Positions 1 to 5,526 of a DNA stretch of 5,526 bases are shown here, in pieces (the first letter of the stretch is position 1; each line of letters begins with the position of its first letter). Under the pieces are notes generated by a model. It had not been told where the DNA came from and did no database searches. It saw nothing but the letters and a program-made list of their open reading frames with translations. Origin of the DNA: Clostridia bacterium (GTDB taxonomy: Bacteria > Bacillota > Clostridia > CAKSNL01 > HGM11501); the NCBI GenBank assembly GCA_030535815.1, contig JAUNRD010000146.1, positions 1-5,526 on the forward strand, written 5' to 3'. Made by a program: the position numbers and the translations under genes.

Positions 1-78
1 TCATTCACAAGCAAGTTAATATTAAATTTTTGTCTAAACTTTGGGGTTCACATCATTATTATCCGCAGTATTTTTTTA

Positions 79-107
79 TTGCAAAATGCGGGATTTTGTG
101 CTATTAT
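79..107 (+). promoter_or_regulatory. Candidate promoter of the metF-metH operon (extended -10)
   Basis: A -35-like hexamer TTGCAA (79-84) is followed after exactly 17 bases by TATTAT (102-107), a five-of-six match to the -10 consensus. The bases TG at 99-100 with one base before the hexamer make it an extended -10. Transcription would start near position 114. That gives a leader of about 26 bases to the ATG at 140, but only about 8 to the ATG at 122. Such a short leader leaves no room for a SAM riboswitch or T-box between promoter and gene. The call rests on pattern match only. Confidence 0.6.
82..98. promoter_or_regulatory. Small inverted repeat in the promoter spacer, possible operator
   Basis: CAAAAT (82-87) and ATTTTG (93-98) are perfect inverted arms of 6 bases around a 5-base centre, GCGGG. 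The repeat overlaps the end of the -35 hexamer and fills the spacer up to the extended -10. A repressor could bind there and block polymerase. The arms are short and AT-rich, so chance is a real alternative, and no known regulator site is recognised. Confidence 0.2.
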
Positions 108-124
108 AAAACATAAATTATATG

Positions 125-131
125 AAAAGAG
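125..131 (+). promoter_or_regulatory. Weak ribosome binding site deciding the metF start
   Basis: The purine run AAAAGAG ends 8 bases before the ATG at 140 and is the only Shine-Dalgarno-like stretch near the gene start. The bases before the alternative ATG at 122 are AT-rich with no purine-rich core. The match is imperfect, so this supports the 140 start moderately rather than proving it. Confidence 0.4.
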
Positions 132-139
132 CTGATTGT

Positions 140-1021
140 ATGAAGCTTAGAGAAATACTGACAGGTGAAAAACCCCGCTTATCCTTCGAGGTTTTTCCGC
201 CGAAAACCGACACGGCATTTGAAAGCGTGAAAGAGGCGACTGAGGAAATTGCCCGTCTTCGCCCTTCCTTTATGAGTGTAACCTACGGAGCCGGCGGTGG
301 TACAAGTAAATATACACTTGATATTGCAAAAAGCATACGGGAAAAGTATGATGTGTCAATGATTGCGCATTTAACCTGCGTTTCATCCACAAAGGAAACG
401 GTTCACGAAAGAATTTCAGATATGAAAAATGCAGGGATAGAAAATGTCCTTGCCTTAAGGGGCGACCTTACGGATGAGCTTAAAGCGAGTGATAAATCCT
501 CCTGGCATTATAAAAACGCCGTTGATTTAGTTCGTGAGCTTAAAGAAAGCGGCAGCGATTTTTGTATCGGCGGCGCCTGCTATCCCGAGGTACATCCCGA
601 AAGCTTAAATCAGAAGGACGACATAAAGTATTTGAAGGAAAAGGTGGATGCAGGGCTTGAATTTTTAACCACTCAGATGTTTTTTGATAACAACCTCTTA
701 TATAATTTCCTTTATAAAATAAGGGAGGCGGGAATCACCGTTCCCGTAATTGCGGGAATTATGCCCATAACCAATGCAAATCAGGTGGAGCGTGCCATAA
801 AGCTTTCAGGCTCATTTATGCCCCGTCGCTTTATAAGTATTGTTGATAAATTCGGCCATAATCCCGATGCAATGCGTCAGGCGGGAATAGCCTATGCGAC
901 AGATCAGATTATCGACCTTTATGCAAATAACATTATGAACGTGCACGTTTATTCTATGAATAAGCCTTATGTTGCAGCAAAAATTCAGGAAAATCTTTCC
1001 GCGATATTAAAAGAGGACTAA
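140..1021 (+). CDS. metF: Methylenetetrahydrofolate reductase MetF
   Basis: This cytosolic FAD enzyme reduces 5,10-methylene-tetrahydrofolate to 5-methyl-tetrahydrofolate with a nicotinamide cofactor, supplying the methyl donor for the MetH encoded next. The 293 residues cover a complete TIM-barrel MetF, close to the roughly 296 of E. coli. Counted from the ATG at 140, visible family motifs are SFEVFPP with the catalytic-type Glu17, TYGAGGGT at 48-55, LRGD at 106-109 with the Asp that lies near the flavin in E. coli (Asp120 there), ACYPEVHPE at 146-154, TQMFFDN at 178-184, GIMPI at 206-210 and HVYSMNKP at 269-276. The start at 140 is preferred over the in-frame ATG at 122 because it has the better ribosome binding site, fits the predicted transcript start and gives the usual MKLREIL-type N-terminus. 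It is the first gene of the operon and stops one base before metH. No disruption is seen. Confidence 0.96.
   Translation: MKLREILTGEKPRLSFEVFPPKTDTAFESVKEATEEIARLRPSFMSVTYGAGGGTSKYTLDIAKSIREKYDVSMIAHLTCVSSTKETVHERISDMKNAGIENVLALRGDLTDELKASDKSSWHYKNAVDLVRELKESGSDFCIGGACYPEVHPESLNQKDDIKYLKEKVDAGLEFLTTQMFFDNNLLYNFLYKIREAGITVPVIAGIMPITNANQVERAIKLSGSFMPRRFISIVDKFGHNPDAMRQAGIAYATDQIIDLYANNIMNVHVYSMNKPYVAAKIQENLSAILKED
1011..1017 (+). promoter_or_regulatory. metH ribosome binding site inside the end of metF
   Basis: AAGAGGA with the core GAGG (1013-1016) lies 6 bases before the metH ATG at 1023 and is wholly within the last codons of metF. The metF stop TAA (1019-1021) and the metH start are separated by one base. 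Ribosomes finishing metF would expose this site, so translational coupling of the two genes is likely. The coupling is inferred from spacing. Confidence 0.6.
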
Positions 1022-1022
1022 A

Positions 1023-3416
1023 ATGAAAATACTTGATTATATAAAAGACAATATTTTATATCTTGACGGCGGAATGGGTACCCTTTTACAAAAGGAAGGT
1101 CTTAAACCGGGGGAGCTTCCCGAAAGGTGGAACATAACCCATCCGGATGTGATAAAGAAAATCCACAAGGACTATTTTGAGGCGGGAAGCAATGTTGTAA
1201 ATACCAACACCTTCGGTGCAAACAGCCTTAAGTTTTCCGATTGTGAGCTTGAAGAAATAGTTTCTGCCGCAATAAAAATAGCAAAAGAGGCATCTTTTGA
1301 AGTAAAAGGCGACCACGAAAAATATGTGGCGCTTGATATAGGCCCCTTGGGTAAACTCTTAAAGCCCTACGGGGATTTAGAATTTTCTGAAGCTGTTTCG
1401 ATTTTTTCAAAAACCGTGGCACTTGGCGAAAAATACGGCGCGGATTTGATAATGATTGAAACAATGAATGACAGTTATGAGACCAAGGCGGCAGTCCTCG
1501 CAGCAAAGGAAAATTCCACTCTTCCTGTTTTCTGCTCCAACGCCTACGGTGAGGACGGACTTTTAATGACCGGCGCAAGCCCCGAAGCTATGAGCGCAAT
1601 GCTTGAAGGTATGAGAGTTTCTGCATTCGGTATGAACTGTTCGCTCGGCCCTGAGGCACTTAAACCGGTATATGAAAAAATGCTTGAGGTATCATCAACG
1701 CCCCTTATATTAAAGCCCAATGCAGGGCTTCCCAAAAGTGTGGACGGAAAAACCTGTTATGATGTAACACCCGCTGAATTTGCCGAGGAAATGAAAAAGG
1801 CAGTAAAAAAGGGCGTAAGAATCATCGGTGGTTGCTGCGGCACAACGCCCGAATATATAAGGGCGCTTAAGGAAGCAACAAAGGATATTTTGCCAAAGCC
1901 CATCGAAGATAAAAACCTCACGGTGGTATCTTCTTACACCCACGCGGTGTATTTCGGAAATGAGCCTGTTTTAATAGGGGAGAGAATAAATCCCACCGGT
2001 AAAAAACGGCTTAAGCAGGCACTATGCGAAAACGATATGGATTACATCTTAAAGGAAGCACTTTCGCAGGCAGAAGCAGGTGCAAAAATCCTTGATGTAA
2101 ATACCGGGCTTCCCGAAATTGATGAAGAGGCAATGCTTACATCGGCAGTTTGCGCCATCCAGGCGGTGACAAATCTTCCGTTACAGATTGACACGTCGGA
2201 TGCAGCTGCCATGGAAAAGGCATTAAGGCTTTACAACGGTAAGGCAATGATAAATTCCGTCAACGGCAAGGAAGAATGTATGGAAAAAATCTTCCCGCTG
2301 GCAAAAAAATACGGCGGACTTTTAGTGGCACTCACTTTGGATGAAACGGGAATCCCCGAAACAGCCGAGGGCAGAGTGGCGATAGCCGAGAAAATTATAA
2401 AAAGGGCGAAAGAGTACGGCATAGATAAAAAGGATATCGTTTTTGATACCCTCGCAATGACGGTAAGCGCGGATTCCTCCGCTGCGAAGGAAACCTTGAA
2501 GGCACTTAACATAATAAGGGAAAAGCTCGGATGTCACACATCGCTCGGTGTTTCAAATGTATCCTTCGGGCTTCCTGAGCGTGACGGAATAAATGCAACG
2601 TTTTTTGCAATGGCTCTTTCAAAGGGGCTTTCCGCCGCAATTATGAATCCCTTCTCAATTCCCATGATGAGAACCTACCGCGCGTATATGGCGCTTTCCG
2701 ATATGGACGAAAACTGCACGGAATATATTTCCTTTGCAGAAAGCCATAAAATGGAAGAGACGGCGGGTAAAACCGACAAAGAAAAGCTTTCCGGCGCATC
2801 CGCTCTTTCCGACGCCATAATCAAGGGGCTTACGGAAAGTGCAACGAGTCTTACAGAAGAGCTTCTTAAAACAGAAGCGCCCCTTTCGGTGGTGGAAAAG
2901 GAAATCATCCCCGCCCTTGATATAGTGGGTAAGGGCTTTGAGGAAAAAAAGGTTTATCTTCCCGGTCTTTTAATGAGTGCGGAAGCGGCAAAGTGCGCCT
3001 TTGCCAAAGTTAAGGAAGCTATGGAAAGTCAAAAGAGCGATATGAATAAAAAATGTCCCGTTATAATTGCCACGGTAAAGGGTGACATTCACGATATCGG
3101 TAAAAACATAGTAAAGCTTCTGCTTGAAAACTACGGCTTTGATGTGACGGACCTTGGCAAGGATGTGGATCCTTTCCTGATTGTCCGCGCGGCAAAGGAG
3201 AAAAATGCGCCCCTCGTTGGCTTAAGCGCTCTTATGACCACAACCGTTCCTTATATGGAGGAAACAATAAAATTAATCCGTAAGGAAATTCCCTCCTGCA
3301 AGGTAATGGTTGGCGGTGCGGTTTTAACCGAAGATTATGCAAAAGCAATCGGCGCAGATAAATACGCAAAGGACGCTATGGAAGCTGTCCGCTATGCAGA
3401 AGAGATATATAAATGA
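1023..3416 (+). CDS. metH: Cobalamin-dependent methionine synthase MetH, lacking the activation domain
   Basis: MetH transfers the methyl group of 5-methyl-tetrahydrofolate via cobalamin to homocysteine, making methionine and free tetrahydrofolate in the cytosol. The 797 residues contain four modules in the usual order. The homocysteine domain spans about 1-290, with LDGGMGT at 14-20, TNTFGAN at 61-67 and zinc ligands Cys206, Cys271 and Cys272 in GMNCSLGP and GGCCGTTP. The pterin domain spans about 310-555, with GERINPTG at 319-326, DVNTG at 358-362, QIDTSD at 388-393 and SNVSFGLP at 511-518. The four-helix cap is at about 590-670, with VYLPGLLMSAE at 644-654. The B12 domain is at about 678-797, with DxHxxG at 688-693 (His690 is the expected lower cobalt ligand), SAL at 735-737 and VGGAV at 763-767. 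The protein ends right after the B12 domain, whereas E. coli MetH (about 1,227 residues) continues into a SAM-binding activation domain. This shorter form is known, for example in Thermotoga maritima. The stop is followed directly by a terminator, so the end looks natural. Confidence 0.96.
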   Translation: MKILDYIKDNILYLDGGMGTLLQKEGLKPGELPERWNITHPDVIKKIHKDYFEAGSNVVNTNTFGANSLKFSDCELEEIVSAAIKIAKEASFEVKGDHEKYVALDIGPLGKLLKPYGDLEFSEAVSIFSKTVALGEKYGADLIMIETMNDSYETKAAVLAAKENSTLPVFCSNAYGEDGLLMTGASPEAMSAMLEGMRVSAFGMNCSLGPEALKPVYEKMLEVSSTPLILKPNAGLPKSVDGKTCYDVTPAEFAEEMKKAVKKGVRIIGGCCGTTPEYIRALKEATKDILPKPIEDKNLTVVSSYTHAVYFGNEPVLIGERINPTGKKRLKQALCENDMDYILKEALSQAEAGAKILDVNTGLPEIDEEAMLTSAVCAIQAVTNLPLQIDTSDAAAMEKALRLYNGKAMINSVNGKEECMEKIFPLAKKYGGLLVALTLDETGIPETAEGRVAIAEKIIKRAKEYGIDKKDIVFDTLAMTVSADSSAAKETLKALNIIREKLGCHTSLGVSNVSFGLPERDGINATFFAMALSKGLSAAIMNPFSIPMMRTYRAYMALSDMDENCTEYISFAESHKMEETAGKTDKEKLSGASALSDAIIKGLTESATSLTEELLKTEAPLSVVEKEIIPALDIVGKGFEEKKVYLPGLLMSAEAAKCAFAKVKEAMESQKSDMNKKCPVIIATVKGDIHDIGKNIVKLLLENYGFDVTDLGKDVDPFLIVRAAKEKNAPLVGLSALMTTTVPYMEETIKLIRKEIPSCKVMVGGAVLTEDYAKAIGADKYAKDAMEAVRYAEEIYK

Positions 3417-3448
3417 AAAGATGTGAGCCGTCGGCTCACATCTTTTTT
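3416..3448. terminator. Rho-independent terminator shared by the convergent genes
   Basis: A perfect 10-base-pair stem, GATGTGAGCC (3420-3429) with GGCTCACATC (3433-3442), closes a 3-base loop and is followed by six T (3443-3448). It is a strong intrinsic terminator for metF-metH, beginning at the last base of the metH stop codon. Read from the - strand, the same hairpin is followed by four T (complement of 3416-3419), so it can also terminate the opposing topoisomerase gene, probably less efficiently. That gene's stop codon lies two bases beyond the T run. The flanking A and T runs can extend the stem. Confidence 0.92.
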
Positions 3449-3449
3449 A

Positions 3450-5526
3450 TCAATCTTCAAATAACGACATCTGGGGGGCCTTGTCCGAGGCCTTTAAGAA
3501 AAAGCCTGCGGCAGGGATGTTTTTGGTGTAATACTTTTTGGGGTCTGCCACCTTGGATTCGGATGCAAGACAGATTGACTTAAGTGTTGCATTTTTCTTA
3601 AGAGTAAGTGCCTTTACGCCCTGAGTATCACGGGTGGTCTTCATATTAACCGATTCGGTGTTAAAGCAAAGAAGCTTTGCATTGCTGGTTTCAGCGAGCA
3701 CATCTGTCTCGGCAACCGTATAGATAATTCCCACGATGGGGGATGCATCGGAATATGCATTTATAAGCTTCTTACGGTTGGTCTTGGTTTCATAGCTCTT
3801 TAAGGGCACCTTTGCAACCTTACCGTTTTCAAAGGCAAAGAGCATAATGCCCTCGTAATTGTCCGTTGCCACAATCTTTATAATCTTCTCGCCCTCGTCA
3901 AGCTCAATTAAGTTCGGGATGTATTCGCCGAAGGAGCTTGCCTTGCAGTCGGGAAGATCTGAAATCTTCATCTTGTAAACAACAGCTTTATCGGAGAAGA
4001 GTAAAAGATCACTTCTGTTGGTGGATTCCTGCTCTGAAATGATTTCGTCACCGTCCTTAAGCTTATGGTCTGCTGCACTTCTAAGGGATACAAGGGTTAC
4101 TTTCTTTAAGTAGTTGTCCCTTGTTAAGAACATCTTTAAGTTATAGTCCTCAACCTCACTTGCTGCCTCAACCACGGGAACATCATCTGCCTGAATGATT
4201 TCACTCTTTCGCTCCTCACCGTATTTTGCGGCAACATCCTTAAGCTCATTTGCGATAAGCTTCTTGATTTTAGCATCGCTCTTAACTGTTTCCGTAAGAT
4301 CGGAAATTTCCTTTTCAAGCTCATCAACGTCTGCAATTTTCTTTAAGATGTATTCCTTGTTCATATTACGGAGCTTTATTTCCGCAACAAAGTTTGCCTG
4401 GGTTTCGTCGATGCCGAAGCCCTGCATTAAATTGGGAACAACATCCGCATCGTTTTCCGTATCACGGACAATTTTTATCGCCTTGTCAAGATCAAGTAAA
4501 ATCTTACGGAGACCATATAAAAGATGGAGCGTTGAATTTTTCTTGTCAATGTCAAACAGAATTCTTCTCTTTACGCAATCCATTCTGAAGGCGAGCCATT
4601 CAAGCAATATTGCACGGACACCCAGTACCATGGGGCGGTTTTTTACAAGGATGTTGAAGTTACAGCCAAAGCTGTCCTCAAGGGGTGTCTTTGCAAATAA
4701 AAGCGCCATTAATTTATCGGGATCTGTGCCGCGCTTTACATCAATGGTAATTTTAAGACCGTTTAAGTCCGTTTCGTCACGAAGGTCTGATATCTCCTTT
4801 GCCTTTCCGTCCTTCACAAGCTTTGCAATTGCTTCTATGATAAGCTCTGCCTGGGTGGTGTAGGGGATTTCATAAACCTCGATACACTGATTCTTCTTGT
4901 CATAACGCCACTTGGAGCGAACCTTGAAGCTTCCGCGTCCCGTCTCGTAGATGGAGCGGAAAAGCTCTTTATCATAAAGTATCTGTCCGCCGCCGGGGAA
5001 ATCAGGTGCAAGGAGTGTTTCCGTAATATCGGCATTTTTGTCCTTCATAAGGGCGATGGTTGTATCACAAAGCTCCTTCAAGTTGAAGGAACAGATGTTG
5101 CTTGCCATACCAACGGCAATACCGAGATTGGGATTTGCCAGTATATTCGGGAAAGTAACGGGGAGGAGCACGGGCTCTTTCATTGTGGCATCAAAGTTAT
5201 CCACAAAGTCAACGTTGTTTTTATCAATATCGGAAAATAGCTCCGCTGATATGGGGGCAAGCTTAACCTCCGTATAACGGGCTGCGGCAGACGCCATATC
5301 ACGGCTGTACTTTTTACCAAAGGAACCCTTTGAATCAACAAAGGGATACAAAAGCGATGCATTGCCCCTTGTAAGTCTTACCAATGTATCATATATTGCC
5401 ATATCGCCGTGGGGGTTTAACTTCATGGTCTGTCCCACGACGTTGGAGCTTTTTGTTCTGACGCCTGTAAGCAAGCCCATTTTATACATAGTGTAGAGTA
5501 GCTTTCTGTGTGAGGGCTTAAGACCA
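3450..5526 (-). CDS. parC: Type IIA topoisomerase A subunit, ParC-like (topoisomerase IV), N-terminus beyond the window
   Basis: This DNA-cleaving subunit of an ATP-dependent type II topoisomerase acts on chromosomal DNA with a GyrB/ParE-type ATPase subunit. The frame stays open to the right edge (last full codon 5525-5523). The upstream residues GLKPSHRKLLYT match the family, so the ATG at 5489 is internal and 691 residues are visible. Counting that Met as 1, HGDMAIYD is at 27-34, the catalytic tyrosine is Tyr72 in ARYTE, GIAVGMASNI is at 123-132, PDFPGGGQI at 162-170, and a tower/coiled-coil region at about 310-430. A shortened beta-pinwheel at about 450-670 has blade motifs near 451-465, 494-508, 547-562 and 604-630. 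The gyrase-specific GyrA box (QRRGGRG type) is absent. Its place is taken by LKDGD at 477-481, as in Gram-positive ParC, so decatenation by topoisomerase IV is the more likely role. A gyrase-like naming is possible because the protein is divergent. The parE partner would be expected upstream, to the right of the window. Confidence 0.88.
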   Translation of the reverse strand, partial: GLKPSHRKLLYTMYKMGLLTGVRTKSSNVVGQTMKLNPHGDMAIYDTLVRLTRGNASLLYPFVDSKGSFGKKYSRDMASAAARYTEVKLAPISAELFSDIDKNNVDFVDNFDATMKEPVLLPVTFPNILANPNLGIAVGMASNICSFNLKELCDTTIALMKDKNADITETLLAPDFPGGGQILYDKELFRSIYETGRGSFKVRSKWRYDKKNQCIEVYEIPYTTQAELIIEAIAKLVKDGKAKEISDLRDETDLNGLKITIDVKRGTDPDKLMALLFAKTPLEDSFGCNFNILVKNRPMVLGVRAILLEWLAFRMDCVKRRILFDIDKKNSTLHLLYGLRKILLDLDKAIKIVRDTENDADVVPNLMQGFGIDETQANFVAEIKLRNMNKEYILKKIADVDELEKEISDLTETVKSDAKIKKLIANELKDVAAKYGEERKSEIIQADDVPVVEAASEVEDYNLKMFLTRDNYLKKVTLVSLRSAADHKLKDGDEIISEQESTNRSDLLLFSDKAVVYKMKISDLPDCKASSFGEYIPNLIELDEGEKIIKIVATDNYEGIMLFAFENGKVAKVPLKSYETKTNRKKLINAYSDASPIVGIIYTVAETDVLAETSNAKLLCFNTESVNMKTTRDTQGVKALTLKKNATLKSICLASESKVADPKKYYTKNIPAAGFFLKASDKAPQMSLFED

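Noticed and set aside
69..80. T-rich run that could be the end of an upstream terminator
   Set aside because: No GC-rich inverted repeat precedes it within the window, so it reads as AT-rich promoter upstream sequence.
55..84. Possible divergent promoter on the - strand, using the same TTGCAA and AATAAT (complement of 55-60) at 18 bases
   Set aside because: TTGCAA is its own reverse complement, so a - strand match is automatic, and AT-rich DNA gives a -10 easily. No ribosome binding site or gene start is visible to the left.
4195..4863. Open frame of 222 codons on the + strand, opposite the topoisomerase gene
   Set aside because: It lies wholly antisense to a conserved coding region, has a low-complexity Ser/Phe-rich translation typical of a reverse-strand shadow and matches no family that I recognise.
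5074..5090. Perfect inverted repeat TCCTTCAA-G-TTGAAGGA
   Set aside because: It lies inside the topoisomerase gene and encodes the conserved stretch after GMASNI (SFNLKEL). Codon choice explains it, with no T run or promoter nearby.
5180..5489. ATG at 5489 as the true start of the topoisomerase gene
   Set aside because: The frame continues to the window edge and its upstream residues (GLKPSHRKLLYT) match the conserved family N-terminal region, so the Met is internal.
1..5526. A new defence, mobile or otherwise undescribed system
   Set aside because: All coding space is taken by three recognisable housekeeping genes. No transposase, recombinase, repeat array, direct repeats or compositional break was seen.

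Overview
The window holds one short methionine/folate operon on the + strand (metF then metH) converging on the 3' part of a type IIA topoisomerase A-subunit gene on the - strand. The moderate base composition, the compact spacing and the style of all three proteins suggest a member of the Clostridia (Bacillota), probably an uncultured gut-type lineage. These signs are a MetH without the activation domain and a topoisomerase IV-like A subunit of the divergent clostridial kind. This placement is inference from protein character, not from a marker-gene search.

Layout: positions 1-121 are a non-coding leader. It carries a good candidate sigma-70-type promoter with an extended -10 (79-107) and a small inverted repeat inside the promoter spacer. 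metF occupies 140-1021, with an alternative in-frame ATG at 122. After one untranslated base metH runs 1023-3416, and its ribosome binding site lies inside the end of metF. A strong hairpin (3416-3448) fills the 33-base gap between metH and the opposing gene and can serve as terminator in both directions. From 3450 to the right edge the - strand encodes a ParC/GyrA-like subunit whose first residues lie beyond position 5526.

Function: MetF reduces 5,10-methylene-tetrahydrofolate to 5-methyl-tetrahydrofolate. MetH passes that methyl group through cobalamin to homocysteine, giving methionine, so the two genes encode consecutive steps. The MetH has homocysteine, pterin, cap and B12 domains but ends right after the B12 domain. 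Reductive reactivation of oxidised cobalamin must therefore use a separate protein that is not in this window. The topoisomerase subunit is unrelated in function and is simply the convergent neighbour.

I found no mobile element, CRISPR array, RNA gene or riboswitch, and nothing that amounts to an undescribed system. The points most worth a second look are the missing MetH activation domain and the divergent active-site and quinolone-region residues of the topoisomerase subunit.
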